A stretch of DNA of 64,000 nt, taken from Fulvia fulva. Lineage: Eukaryota; Ascomycota; Dothideomycetes; Mycosphaerellales; Mycosphaerellaceae. Positions 53,705 through 64,000 of this stretch are shown here, piece by piece. Both the position numbers and the translations under genes were made by a program. The notes below the pieces were generated by a model. That model was not told the DNA's origin. It saw only the letters and a program-made list of their open reading frames with translations, and made no database searches. Numbering within the stretch: the stretch's first letter is position 1; each line of letters starts with the position of its first letter. The DNA is taken from positions 6,076,001 through 6,140,000 of the forward strand of contig NC_063014.1 in the NCBI RefSeq assembly GCF_020509005.1, written 5' to 3'.

Positions 53705-54144
53705 TGGTGTCTTCGGTGAGAAGACGACTGTGTGAAATGGTCATCCATGCCTGGTGGTGTCAGGAGGGTTGTCTAGCTAGAGGAACTGCCAAATGAAGTC
53801 GATAGGTCCGTTCGATGGCCGACCAATCATCAGAGAGCAGTAAATCCTTCGGATCCTTCGTGTTCGTAAAGTGGGTCTGAACCATGAATGCCCCTTGCGT
53901 CTATATTTATGCAGGCGAGTGTGATGAAGCGTTCGATGATTGGGAGGCTCGGTGAACGTCGAATAGTCGTACGCAGATGCGAAGGAAAGCGATGGTTGAC
54001 CAGAACCACTCCGACTGCCGGACAATATAAGCAAAGGGACATCCTGCCTGCCATGATGACTTCCATGATTTCAATGCCAGTACCAGCACATCTACGACGA
54101 AGCGTCTGCCATATCTCCGACGCTTCGAGGGCAATATCCTCACC
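53705..54144. other. Intergenic, divergent promoters
   Basis: 440 bp between the Zn2Cys6 gene (minus) and a small plus-strand gene; no gene seen. Confidence 0.5.
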
Positions 54145-54360
54145 ATGGGCCTCAGCGACAGTATAATCATTCTTCTGGTCATTCTCGCCGCCGCAGTGTC
54201 TGTCGCGATTGGTTGGGCTATCTACTCACTCTTCCACCGAAGGCAGGGCGACCTCGCGATGTCAGATTCTGGCGAGCAAGCAGAATATATGCGCGAAGTC
54301 AGATTGAGAGAAAGGCACCTGATTGCAGCCGCGATTGGCTACAGGTTCGACAAGGTGTGA
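54145..54360 (+). CDS. Small single-span membrane protein, unknown
   Basis: 71 aa from ATG 54,145 in CACCATGG context. Residues 7-28 are a hydrophobic span (IIILLVILAAAVSVAIGWAI), followed by a short basic stretch and a soluble tail (RERHLIAAAIGYRFDKV). The tail could continue across a splice site, as GTGTGA follows the last codons; I see no clear acceptor. Unknown function. Confidence 0.5.
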   Translation: MGLSDSIIILLVILAAAVSVAIGWAIYSLFHRRQGDLAMSDSGEQAEYMREVRLRERHLIAAAIGYRFDKV

Positions 54361-54948
54361 GGATGGGTATGCGAAGACCAGATGTCGAGCTGGTAGTCGG
54401 TCCGGTGAGAGTTCCAGATCTGAATTTGAGACGATTGGATCATGCTGACGATGTTCGCCCACCGACATGGCCAGGGGCTTTTCGATCCGGGATGACAAGA
54501 TTCTCTGGCCAGACCTGTGGAGGAGCATCGTCATTTTCGAGGCGTAGTAAGACCTGTACTGGTACGTCTGGACGGCAAGGTCATGAATGCCCTCCTGAAT
54601 GAGGGTGAAGTGGGACACGGTGCAGACCTGCTTCTGGCATTGATGTGAGCGTCATTGCCGTCGGGTTGTGCTTTTACGGCAAGCCGCAAGCATATGCAGC
54701 AGAGGATCGAGTGAGAAACCAGCACAAGGGGACCGCGTAAGATTGGTCCAAGGTGTAGACGACTGAAGCCTTGGGGTTGTACGCTGTCGTGAATCAATAT
54801 GAATGCGGTTCATTGTTGTGATGAAGAAGGTTCCACGAAGGATGAAGCTTTGAAGGATGACTCAGCTGCAACATCACCACTTCCCCTCCAATGCTTTCAT
54901 GGATCCCTTTACATCGCCATCGTACATTGATCTGGTCGAAAGCCCGTG
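54361..54948. other. Intergenic
   Basis: About 590 bp; short frames only, none recognisable. It may contain 3' coding sequence of the preceding small gene if that gene is spliced. Confidence 0.45.
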
Positions 54949-55649
54949 ATGTCTGTTGGGCATCAAGAAGAGTCAGCTGCTGATGGCATTGCCGCACGCC
55001 TGGAACAGCTGCAAGTTGCAGATTCACCAACACTTGCCCTACCACAAAACCGCTGCCTGCTCTTCCATATCCCATCAGAACTTCGAAATCGCATCTACGA
55101 AGATGTCCTTCGTCGAGAGGATCCCTTGATACACCTCGATCTAAGCGCTCCGTCTGATCCGCCGACTACTCAAGCCCCGAACACATTTGCCATCATCATG
55201 ACCTGCCGCCGAATCCTCATCAGTCGGGTCCTATGAGCATTGGGACCACGTACAAGGACGACATCGCCGCAAGACTGAAGGTCGTTGCCGAACGCCAAGC
55301 CAAGCTCCATCAGCTATCAGAGGCGGTTGTGCATCTGGGAACACTACCACCACTCCGAACCCTACGTTGGACCACTTTCTTTGGAAGCTGGCGGAGCGTC
55401 TACGAAGTTCTGATGTCTTTGAAGACCAACGCGCCGAAGCTCGAGATATTGTTCGGCGTGATGGGACCGAACAATGGAAGGATCTATGTGCGCTTTGGGC
55501 TCGCCAGTGCTGCCGACGTCTCACAGGGCTTCCAAAGGGGTGGAATGGGATGCAAGCAAATGGAGAAGGCTACGGAGGCTGAGCTCGATAAGTTGCGGAA
55601 AATCGAGATGACTATGATCAAAACGCTGTTCAAGTCAGAACCAAGCTAG
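54949..55649 (+). pseudogene. F-box-like (2EXR-type) gene in two frames, probably broken
   Basis: The first frame (ATG 54,949 to 55,236) holds LLFHIPSELRNRIYEDVLR, the N-terminal motif of a large fungal family of F-box-like proteins, followed by a diverged strand pattern and AIIMTCRRILISRVL. In full-length relatives the CRR motif leads into a longer helical region; here it ends at a stop. A second frame, offset by two, runs to 55,649 and looks natural (LPPLRTLRWTTFFGSWRSVYEVL, LRKIEMTMIKTLFK). No intron of plausible size fixes the frame. Either a small deletion made a pseudogene or there is an unrecognised splice. Confidence 0.5.
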
Positions 55650-56952
55650 CGCAAGCAAGAAGAGGGTCTGCCATCACTCCTCACCATCACGAGCAAAAAG
55701 ACATTCCACACCCGCGCTCGAACCCAGTACCTCCAAAAGTGCAAAAAGTGAGCTCCCAAGGGAGCCCATTTCAAGGTCACAATCTTGTCTCCAAGATTCA
55801 CCCACCTCACAACACCCAAATTCCTCTCACAGCGCAACGGCAAGGCAATGATTCTGATACACTGAAGGTGCTTTCGTCTAAGCTCATGAAACTCCGAAGA
55901 GAAACGGTTTGAATGACTAGGGCGGGATCAAGTGATCGCTGGACTTGCAGGGACAATTGACTTTGTCAAAGGCCAATTGTGGTACCACTCCGTTGATGCG
56001 ATTGGATTAGATGGCTGCTGATGAATAAGCCTGGATTTTAATTGTATGTGTAGGTCCGTTGTGAGGGCTGGGGAGGGGTACGTCATTGGTAATGGCGTTG
56101 GTGGCTTGAACGTGCGGCGGGGTGGAGGCGTGGTAGGGTCGCGAGTTGGAGGGGTTTTGCGGCGCGGGGATGCTTGCGGTAGTATTTGCGATGCGCTGCA
56201 GGTTATGTGCATGTGCATGCTGATGTCCGAGTATCAGCACCACCACTACCACTGGCACAATATCGAGATCACATTCACCATGCTCAACTTCACATGCACC
56301 TTGATCTGGCAGGAGCGAATGGAGTGATGCGGCAGGACAACGAGTGCTGATCACGAGATACCTACTCTCCTCGCACCTTCTCGAACCCTCAACAGCATGT
56401 TCAGTCACGTTCTGGCAGTGGTGTTGTTTGTGATGTCGGTCTTGGCATCACATGTGTAGAGCACCCCGGAACTGGCTTGGCAGACATCCTCCCTAGCCGC
56501 ATGCTCAGGCCAATTTCCCCGTATCAGTCAATGTGCAACGATAGTTATCCAAGTGACGGAGCTCTATGGTGTTGATGGCTGTCAGTGCCCTGATCAGCTG
56601 GCCGGTAGCCATCTGTCAACCCGGCGACTCTTGGGATGCTTTGGTTGTGTTTTATTACGGCTTCGTCCTCGCTACTGGGGTACAGGTGTGTGAGGATGTT
56701 TGGCGAGGGTGGGCTGGGGAGTGAATTTCAAGGCGAGAATGGTGGGGAAAGGGAGAATGAGTGTTGCCTTCGATAAGGCATGGTTAAGGGAGCTGCTCCA
56801 GCAGCAGTGTAGACTCTACATCTACGTCTAGCTCTTTGACGCAACTCATCATCAGTGCTGCGATCATTACAGCTACAATGAAAAGCGCATTGATTTCGCC
56901 ACCAACGCCTGAACACCATGCATCCCACAAACACCAAGATGTAACGAGCATT
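55650..56952. other. Gene-poor stretch
   Basis: 1.3 kb without a supportable gene. Contains low-complexity GT/GGT-rich DNA (56,050-56,170) and the 3' region of NOG1 at the right edge. Confidence 0.5.
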
Positions 56953-58932
56953 CTACCTGCTCCTCGTGCTTCCCATACCTCTCTTACCAGCCAACAGCCA
57001 CTTCGACTTAGCCGCAGTAGTATGCCTATCAGCCTCACCCTGTCTCGCCATTCTGTTCATCTTCTTCTGTCCCAGCTTCTGCATCCTCTCCGCCTTTGTC
57101 CTCGCAAGCTCATCCGTCACACCGTCGTCGCGCCTGTTCTTGCTCTGGCTGCGTTGTCTCAGCACGGACATGCTTCTCGACATGCGCTCCTTTGGTGTAG
57201 CGTCCACATCCATCGCGTCGGCGTCCTCAGTGGGCGCTTGACTCCTGCCACGTGGTCGTGATTTCGAACGAGCCTCCTCAACGCGGGTCGCAATCGCGGA
57301 AGTGTCGTAGCCAGCGTTCTGGAGGGACTTCTCCATCTTCTCGAGTTCGACTGCTTTCTTCGATCGGGGTATGACGGCTCTGTTCTTGAGCGATTTGCGC
57401 ATCTGGTTCTCATTTCTGATGAGCTGGCGCTTCTCGCGGATGAGCTCGGCTTTGTATGCAATGTCTGCCTCTTCCGCATCTTCCAGCTCTTCGTCCTCGT
57501 CGTCGTAGTATCCTTCTGCCTCCTTTTGCTCCTCCTCCTCTTCCAAAGCCTTCAGCTTCTCCTCGATATCTGGGTCGATGAAGTCGTACACGTTCTTGCC
57601 GTCGACAACTTCGGGGATCTTGTCGTACTTCCATTCGTCGTTCTCGAGAAGGTAGTTGTCTTTGAGGTTGACGTTGAACACACCGGCACCACCATTCTCC
57701 TCCTCGATGTCGCGCATAAGCTTGGGTCGGTTCGGGTCGTCCTTGTCGTACTTGATCCTGTTCTTGATGCCCTCCGGTAGCTCAGGTGTCCATGGAGTGA
57801 CGCCGCCGAGTGGCTGCGCAACGTGAATCCTGCGCAAGACATCGCCGAGTCGTCCTGTGACCTCTCCGGAAGCGTTCGTGCCAGCCTGCAGCTTCTGTGC
57901 GTTGCGCTCTGCCAGAAGGCGATCGCATACTGCGTTTCGCACACCAATGAGACCTTCTGTGGTTGTGCAGCTCAATTGCAGAAGCTCGACGTTTGCGCTC
58001 TTCGACAACTTCTCCAATCTCTCCTTCGACTCCGCATCCAGATCTTCAGGTCTCATCACATCGATCTTGTTCACTACGATAAACACAAGCTTGTTGGCGA
58101 AGAGTGGCTTGATGCTCTCGAACAAGTCCATCTGAGCAGAAACACTGTAGCCACACTGCTCACTGAGATCCATGAAGTACATGATGGCACTCCTCAAGTG
58201 TGCGATGGCTGTGATACTCTGCATTTCGATCGTGTTCATCTCTTCAAGTGGGTGGTCCAGAATTCCGGGCGTGTCGATGGCCTGGAAACGAAGCATCTTG
58301 TAGTCAAAGTGGCCCACAAACAGGGACTTGGTGGTGAAAGCATAGGGCTGCACGTCCACATCTGCGCGGGAGATGTTCTTCAAGAAACTCGACTTGCCGA
58401 CGTTAGGGTAACCGCAGATCAGGAGCGATCTTGTGTTCGGATCAATACCAGGCAGACGACCCAAATGTTGCCTCACCTGCTCAAGATACACCAGCGGATC
58501 TTTCAGTCTCTTGCAGATTGTGGCCATGCGACCCAATGCCGCCCTCTTGAGCTGCTTGCACTGGAACAAGCTCTGTCCGTACTTGAGCAGTCGCACGTAA
58601 TCTCTTGCTACCGTCTCGATCAAGCCCTTGGCAGTGTTGAGCTGACCCAGCGCAATTCTGAAATGGTCGGCATCGTAGAGGGTGTTGAGCAGATCCTTGT
58701 GGAACGGGTGAATGTCTGCCAATCGGGGGAAGCCGTCGAGGATAGCTGACAACTTCTCGGCAAATGTCTCTGAGGTGTACTTGACTTTGCGAATGTAGAA
58801 GGCTCGGATACGACTGATTTTGAAGCCGGCGCGAATCTGGGTGGGCAGGCGGCGTTGTGTGCGGGAGAGGACAATGTCGAGGAACTCCTGCGATGTCGGC
58901 ACCGGCGCGATATCCTTCCACGTCGTCTTCAT
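56953..58932 (-). CDS. NOG1: Nog1, nucleolar GTPase of 60S ribosome biogenesis
   Basis: Single exon, 659 aa, close to the ~650 aa usual for Nog1. The open frame extends 47 codons upstream, but ATG 58,932 ([17 protein letters not shown]) is the conserved start. An N-terminal helical bundle (~1-165) precedes an Obg/OBG-type GTPase: G1 GYPNVGKSS near 175, the switch region [14 protein letters not shown]3 [10 protein letters not shown]4 NKIDVM, and a serine-containing G5 (LSCTTTEG). Then NOG1-C with acidic stretch ([19 protein letters not shown]) and basic, SR-rich C terminus with a nuclear/nucleolar signal character. Nog1 binds pre-60S particles in the nucleolus and is needed for their maturation. 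Complete and probably essential. The 308-codon antisense frame over it is a shadow. Confidence 0.96.
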   Translation of the reverse strand: MKTTWKDIAPVPTSQEFLDIVLSRTQRRLPTQIRAGFKISRIRAFYIRKVKYTSETFAEKLSAILDGFPRLADIHPFHKDLLNTLYDADHFRIALGQLNTAKGLIETVARDYVRLLKYGQSLFQCKQLKRAALGRMATICKRLKDPLVYLEQVRQHLGRLPGIDPNTRSLLICGYPNVGKSSFLKNISRADVDVQPYAFTTKSLFVGHFDYKMLRFQAIDTPGILDHPLEEMNTIEMQSITAIAHLRSAIMYFMDLSEQCGYSVSAQMDLFESIKPLFANKLVFIVVNKIDVMRPEDLDAESKERLEKLSKSANVELLQLSCTTTEGLIGVRNAVCDRLLAERNAQKLQAGTNASGEVTGRLGDVLRRIHVAQPLGGVTPWTPELPEGIKNRIKYDKDDPNRPKLMRDIEEENGGAGVFNVNLKDNYLLENDEWKYDKIPEVVDGKNVYDFIDPDIEEKLKALEEEEEQKEAEGYYDDEDEELEDAEEADIAYKAELIREKRQLIRNENQMRKSLKNRAVIPRSKKAVELEKMEKSLQNAGYDTSAIATRVEEARSKSRPRGRSQAPTEDADAMDVDATPKERMSRSMSVLRQRSQSKNRRDDGVTDELARTKAERMQKLGQKKMNRMARQGEADRHTTAAKSKWLLAGKRGMGSTRSR

Positions 58933-59416
58933 CTTGTCTGCTGTTGTGTGAGGACGGGGGGAAGGTGTGTGGTGGGCGAAGAGCAGACCGCAACACAGAT
59001 CTCGAACTTTTGCCGGAGAAGAAAATCGAGGTGGCGCTAGGGTTATCTGCGAGCAGGGTTCTAACCGAGCCACTAGAACTAGCCGAGAGCCCTATCTTGC
59101 CTCACGTCTCGACGCGTTTCTCCTTCCCGCGAACAACATCATCATCGTCAATGGCATACATGTACATCGCCATGAGTCGACGATCATGGAGCGAACTCTC
59201 CTTGTGCTGCATTCGAGATACGACTTGCTCTGTCTGGGATGGTGGATAGTTTCACAGGCAAGAAAAGCCACAGCTTGAGCACTTCTCGCACTGCAGCCCC
59301 GACAGCAGCATGAACGTGTCGCACTACCAATATACCATGCCATACTACTGACACTGACTCGCTCAGAATCGAGGCTGGTCTCAGAAGGCCAACGAGTCTT
59401 TTGGCCCCCATCATGC
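58933..59416. other. Intergenic, divergent promoters
   Basis: 484 bp between NOG1 (minus) and the disrupted membrane-protein gene (plus); no gene seen. Confidence 0.5.
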
Positions 59417-59479
59417 TTGCTAATCACCTACAGATCGTCACGAGCACCACTTGTGGTTACACAGCATGAACCGGTGAGA

Positions 59480-61465
59480 TGCAGCTGTTCTCGCTCTCCA
59501 GCTTGTCCAATACCATCTCGGGAGCCCTGCTTGTTCATATCGAAGTCACTGAAGTATGCACTTGGCATTCTTTTCTGGACCAACAGCCGAGCTGATAACG
59601 ACTGCAACAATGGCGTTGTGTGCTCATCGACGTCTTACTACTGGTCGGACATTTGGTATCCCTGCAAGTCGCTCACACTCTACAAAGATGGGTGCAGGTA
59701 TGATACCGGCTTGAACTGCACACGCGCTTGTCAAGATCCAGAGAAGCTGTGGAGCGATTCCGGGCGATCATTCTCAACCTTGCGCAACTGCATTGCCTAC
59801 CCGGCAACCGCACAGATATGGAGCCGGAACAACCTATCGGAGGATGCCATCAAAACAGCCCACGACTTCGGCATCACGAGGAATTTCGACGCAGAGTTGT
59901 TGAACTCCTGGCCTGGCATCAAAAAAGTATCGACTCCTTCTGCGAAGACCAGCCTTCCGGAAAGATCAAGGGCTGCGAACCACCACTCTCTGACTACCGC
60001 GCCACAGCCCGGTTCTATTCTAACACGTCCATGCTTCGCGACACCTTCGATCTCACGATGGACTTCAACGTACAAATGTGCCTCGATGCACCAAGAGATT
60101 TGGGCATCAACCTCGATCTTGGAGGCATCGGCATGTTGGTGTCATACGTCTCGCAGGTCTCGGCTGTCCTCGCAATATGCCTCATCTGGCATTGTCTGAA
60201 CGACTGGGCTCACATGACAGCCCGGACCTTCTACAGGATCCGCAAGAGATCTGTAGATCACAGCAAAGCCGCTCGGGACTTCCAGCAGAGATTGATCGAC
60301 AGCCGCTATTACGCATCGTTTATCAAGCTACTTGCAGAATTCCAGAAGGCGCAGGTCTTTTTCATATCCGCAGTCGAAGTTGCAGCTTTGATAGCATTGC
60401 ATGATCCCTCGAAGCTCGCCGACGATTCCAGTGGAGAAACTCCAGACTCTCCTGGGGCCACGAATGCACTCCTGAACAACACTGACATCTTCATGAATCT
60501 AGCGTTTGCAGGCACTCTTCCCATCGTGCTTTGCCTGCTGGTCTTGAGGCTAGCAGGGAAGAAGGACTCCTACACTGTCGCCATCACAACATGTCCGATT
60601 GCGCTAGCCCTGCCATATGGGGTCTTGCTCGCAGCAAGCTCAATCGAGGCGGTCTTCCCGATATCAAGTTGGGTGGCGGTCCACGAGAGTGTGCGAATGT
60701 GAAACCTATCGCCTTCTGCTATCCTCTAGAACGGACCATCACGAACCCATTCGCCGAGCTGACTAGTATAGGGATTCTGTTCTTTTGTGTCTTCATTCAC
60801 ATCTGCATGCTACTCGAACACGTGCGGATATTCCCAGCGCATGGCTCGCGAGCTACGCAGCAAGCACGACAAGGTGGATCGGCCATGCAGTCATTGCACA
60901 GACTGCCTTGGAGCATACTGACAAGCATTCCTACGGCGTACGCAGGCCTTACCATGTTTCACGATACCGCCCATGCGGCCAGCGATAGGCAAAACATCTT
61001 CGGTCTTCTGCAGGACACTATCTCTCCTGGAGTTTCTCGTTCGAATGGCTCTCGCTGGACGTCTTGGCTTTCGCAGCTGCTATCACCTCGCGTCGCACGT
61101 GTCACCATCTACGCTGCCGAGCTTGCACTGTTCGCTCTGAATTGCATGCTGTTCTACCAATACATCCAGACTCTGCACCCTGGCGAGGGCTACCGACTGG
61201 AGGATTTCAGCAAGTGGACCTTGGGCCAAGTCATTGCGGTCACAATCTGGTTCTCCGTTCTATTCGAGTTTCTCTGGGACTGCTATCGAGGTATTGCCAG
61301 GACCAGACCATCGAGGAGAGATTGCTGCCAGCGATCTATAGGGTTGTCAAGCTCAAGCCGAATGATATCGGTCAGTCTCAAGACGGGACCTCATCAACTA
61401 CGGAGCTCAACACGCTGCCGCAGATAGGACCCTATGAGCCACTTTCAGACTCCGTGCCGCCATGA
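59480..61465 (+). pseudogene. Multi-pass membrane protein gene with frame breaks
   Basis: Three consecutive + frames look like one protein. Frame 1 (~59,590-59,935) is cysteine-rich and extracellular-like (YYWSDIWYPCKSLTLYKDGC, CTRACQDPEKLW). Frame 2 (~59,930-60,690) contains CLDAPRDLG and spans at SAVLAICLIWHCL and GTLPIVLCLLVL. Frame 3 (~60,725-61,290) has spans SIGILFFCVFIHICML and VIAVTIWFSVLFEFLW. A fourth frame (to TGA 61,463) gives the tail RLLPAIYRVVKLKPND. Frame 1 to 2 shifts at an A6 run (59,921-59,926): one extra A would restore it. Frame 2 to 3 can be an intron (GTGTGC...CCTCTAG, 41 bp). Frame 3 to 4 has no fitting intron. A signal-like start MQLFSLSSLSN lies at 59,480. Family unknown. 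Confidence 0.5.
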
Positions 61466-61756
61466 TGGTGCCCATGATTTGTTGTGACCCTATAGCGACA
61501 TCACCTCAGATCTGTCTCGACCGAGAAGTTCATCGAATCATGTGGAAAGTCTTCGACTTGGACCAGCCAATCTTTTGCCAGCCATGCCACGACCCGAAGC
61601 TTTTCTAGACACAACTTCAATCAGAATGCTCGACTCACATCGACTAGACCATCATCCTGTCGGCCGAGTCTCGGCTTGAGTCCAACGAAGCTTTCCGTCT
61701 TGGTTCCGCCACGACAAAACTTGATCGCATTGTCTGCTCACTTCATCAACAACACA
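61466..61756. other. Short intergenic
   Basis: About 290 bp. The next gene's frame is open from 61,676 but has no ATG before 61,757, so a small upstream exon could hide here. Confidence 0.4.
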
Positions 61757-62764
61757 ATGTTCATCGGTGGCGGCTTTGGACCATGGAAGCATCCACCAGT
61801 CCACGAAACGCTGACCCTCGCAGCCCTCATCGCATCGGATTACAAGCTGGACCGAAAGACGACATACAACAAAGCGATTCAAGAATATGATTACGATAAT
61901 CTAGAATTCCTCCGAGGTATCGTCTGGAACGATGACCCAGCATGTATGCTATTCAACGACGAAGGCCTATTCGCACCCAAGAGTGATAACTTCAGCCGAG
62001 GGTTAGGCAAAGATTGGTTCGTGAAGTTCAGCGATGGACATGTCTTTGACGTTGACTGTACCAAGAACGGCTGGTTTGGACACAAGAACATCATCGCAAG
62101 GTCGCACTTTGGAGATCTACAGTTCCTACACAGCATGGCAGATGAGCCAGGAGAGTTGCCAGAAGAGACCAAGAGGAAGATCCTCAACTGGATCGAGGTC
62201 ATGTACAAACTCGCCATCGGGGAGATATCTGTGCAGACGACACTTCGCAATGTCGAATTGACGCGAGATGATGGCGATTCCATCTTCCCACTTCGGGATC
62301 TCTTCGACGCCGCCACGATACCGAATCACCATTGCACAATACACAGCTTCCTCACCGCCGACCACGCTTACGTGAATGTCAAGCACGATTGCAGAGCACT
62401 CGGCAGCTGTATGCACGTTATCCAGGATTCATACGCTCGGGGACATTGCCATCGGCCTGTCAAAGATGACGGACCTCCCAAGCGATTTGGTGAAGTCGAA
62501 AACTTTCATTCATTTCGTGGCCAGAACTCGGAAGAACATACGAAGTACGACTTTGGAGCTGAGGAGGGACTGGAAGATCATGACTGCTCGGATATTAGCA
62601 GGTTCGAGGAGATGGATGGGTGCACTGATGCTATTGACAAGTGTACGACGCTGATCAATTTTTGGTGCAGGAAGGCACCGTGGGAGGAGGTACTGGCTTG
62701 GCTGAGGGCGGATGTGTTCGCTGTGTCGGAGGATGCTACGGCGTCGAATACGAATGTTGACTGA
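61757..62764 (+). CDS. Possible zinc-dependent phospholipase C / P1-nuclease-fold protein
   Basis: 335 aa from ATG 61,757 (MFIGGGFGP), stop TGA. His and Asp residues recur: WKHPPVHETLTLAAL near the start, HSMADEPG near 118, FLTADHAYVNVKHDC near 200, and MHVIQDSYARGHCHRP near 222-237. The last resembles the HX3DSXAXXH zinc-ligand motif of the alpha-helical zinc hydrolases (PC-PLC, S1/P1 nucleases). The acidic C terminus has several cysteines (HDCSD, DGCTD, DKCTT, FWCRK). No signal peptide from this start; the open frame continues 27 codons upstream. The fold call is inference from one motif and His distribution. Coding status is firm, function tentative. Confidence 0.7.
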   Translation: MFIGGGFGPWKHPPVHETLTLAALIASDYKLDRKTTYNKAIQEYDYDNLEFLRGIVWNDDPACMLFNDEGLFAPKSDNFSRGLGKDWFVKFSDGHVFDVDCTKNGWFGHKNIIARSHFGDLQFLHSMADEPGELPEETKRKILNWIEVMYKLAIGEISVQTTLRNVELTRDDGDSIFPLRDLFDAATIPNHHCTIHSFLTADHAYVNVKHDCRALGSCMHVIQDSYARGHCHRPVKDDGPPKRFGEVENFHSFRGQNSEEHTKYDFGAEEGLEDHDCSDISRFEEMDGCTDAIDKCTTLINFWCRKAPWEEVLAWLRADVFAVSEDATASNTNVD

Positions 62765-62934
62765 TGATGGATAAATTGGTTGTAGAAGATGCTCCATAGA
62801 ACTGCATGTAAGGCACATTGTACTGCAGCTCTATTAGTGTCTGTGCTCAGGTTAGCGAGCCAATCGCAGGTCGATCTGCCCGAACAACTCCAAAGCACCT
62901 CCATCGTCTCAACGCTTGCCTTGCGCCATTGTAC

Positions 62935-64000
62935 ATGACAATGTTCTCGAAACGCGCCATATCATCGCTGAGCTCTTCGGAGCGACAGCTGGTGCGAGCT
63001 CAAGGGTTGCAAAGCGGACAATGCGCTCGCTGCTTCCACGCCTCGATGCGACAACGCACAGGCAATGCATCACGATCTGGAGATGGCAGCAGCAGTCCTG
63101 CTATCGCTGAGCAGGCTGCACCACCTGATTGTAAGACTGTCATTGAATCAAAGCCAAAACTGTTTCCTGACAACGCACAGCATTAAACCCACCCAAACAA
63201 CCCCCCTCCCGCAGAGAACGCTCCGCCCGAATCTCCAACGAAGTCTCGATGCTACAGAAAGGACCTCCTCCCTCAGGCGACGCTACAGGCCCAGGCAGCG
63301 TCACAGGAGCATACCACGCGCCACCTCAAGCCCCAACGAAGAGCGCCGGCTTCCTCGAGACTCCTGATGATTTGGCTGCGGACAGCCCGAGAATGGGCGA
63401 TAACGTATCCGCAGGACGAGAAGGACCCAATGCACAAGGCGTCGGACGACCTGTGAGATATGAAGATAGAAGAGATGCGCCGCAGGATACGACGATGGAA
63501 GCTAGAGGTGCTAGGGGATCTGGACAGGTGGAAGAGCCAGCGGAGGGAGGGGCGAGTGTACTCGGCGGAAGTAATGCTGAGGGCGCGCATCATCAGGAGT
63601 GGATTGAGAGGTCTGGGAGGGAAGATGGAGGCACTACTGATGCCGCTCCCGCGAAGTTCGAGCCTGCCGCCTCTCACCTGAACCATACCCTCTCCACCAC
63701 CCGCCTCAAGAAAGACCTCGTCACCGGCTCCCGCACCTACACCATCGCCGGCAGCAATACCCGCGCCTTCATCGGTACCATGCGTAACCGCATCGCCTCC
63801 ATCAACTACCCTGCCTCCCCCTCAGCGGAACCTAATCAAGATCGTTTCGATGAGATGATGGGCTCCACGAGAGGATCTTTGGTCAAAAAGCTTGTAGCGG
63901 GACGATACGATCGAAAGGATTGGTTGGGTGGAGATAAGTTCAAGAATAGGACGTTGAATGATGTGGCGAGGAATGTGATGCTGAATGGAACGTATTTGGA
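62935..64000 (+). CDS. Probable mitochondrial protein, partial at window end
   Basis: Exon 1 is 62,935-63,130 (ATG 62,935, second ATG 62,941); a 50-bp intron (GTAAGA...ACGCACAG) is followed by exon 2 from 63,181, open to the window end. The first ~40 residues are rich in Arg/Ser and lack acids (MFSKRAISSLSSSERQLVR, RCFHASMRQR), a typical mitochondrial presequence. Then a long disordered Gly/Pro/Ala region with acidic parts, and from ~63,690 a folded-looking part (TRLKKDLVTGSRTYTIAG, FIGTMRNRIASINYP, DEMMGSTRGSLVKKLVAG). I do not recognise the family; a mitochondrial expression or ribosome-associated factor is one possibility. The C terminus is missing. Confidence 0.7.

Noticed and set aside
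56046..56327. 93-codon plus frame
   Set aside because: Low-complexity GT/GGT-rich DNA without recognisable protein features.
57823..58749. 308-codon plus-strand frame
   Set aside because: Antisense shadow of NOG1, which has all GTPase motifs on the minus strand.

Overview
The window comes from a filamentous ascomycete (Pezizomycotina; gene content and style fit a Dothideomycete, but I cannot name a species). Evidence: compact genes with 40-110 bp GT-AG introns, Zn2Cys6 regulator, P450, fungal-type F-box proteins, and a transposon block showing repeat-induced point mutation (RIP). In that block almost every CA/TG dinucleotide has become TA, CG is retained, and former CAG/CAA/TGG codons read as stops.

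Positions 1 to about 29,217 are a nested transposon block. A RIP-degraded Tad-like LINE (+) fills 1 to ~3,835. A probable hAT (BED-finger) transposon on the minus strand is broken into three pieces (3,836-4,181, 14,297-14,600, 27,561-~28,000). Into it went a 5'-truncated LINE (minus strand, 15-bp target duplication) and Copia family A. The old Copia A copy (4,187-14,291) carries an inverted LTR/gag segment at its 5' end and was later hit by a young, almost intact copy of the same family (5,840-11,462; target duplication GGTTG; one amber codon in the polyprotein). A related Copia B (14,686-27,064; target duplication TATAT) landed in the LINE tail, and a chromodomain Gypsy element (18,726-25,629; target duplication TTAAG) landed in the Copia B reverse transcriptase. 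The Gypsy element carries an extra antisense ORF. A lightly mutated Copia C gag with its 5' LTR (28,001-29,217, minus) forms the edge of the block.

From 29,218 to the end is ordinary gene-rich DNA. In order: BTB/POZ protein; unknown 453-aa protein; GNAT/AANAT-type acetyltransferase; DDI1 (ubiquitin shuttle/protease, start codon split by an intron); RBR-type E3 ubiquitin ligase with a membrane segment; F-box protein; a PP2C-like gene missing its middle; sorting nexin SNX4; cytochrome P450; a Cys-motif/coiled-coil protein; a small membrane protein; a Zn2Cys6 regulator; another small membrane protein; a broken F-box-like gene; the ribosome-biogenesis GTPase NOG1; a frame-disrupted multi-pass membrane protein; a possible zinc-hydrolase-fold protein; and the start of a probable mitochondrial protein that runs off the window.

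Several neighbours touch ubiquitin biology (BTB, DDI1, RBR, F-box), but they are separate, differently oriented eukaryotic genes and I see no proof of one shared system. The most unusual material is in the transposon block (inverted LTR structure, antisense Gypsy ORF, LTR palindromes and variable LTR repeats) and in the split DDI1 start codon. Introns were placed by eye from splice motifs and reading frame.
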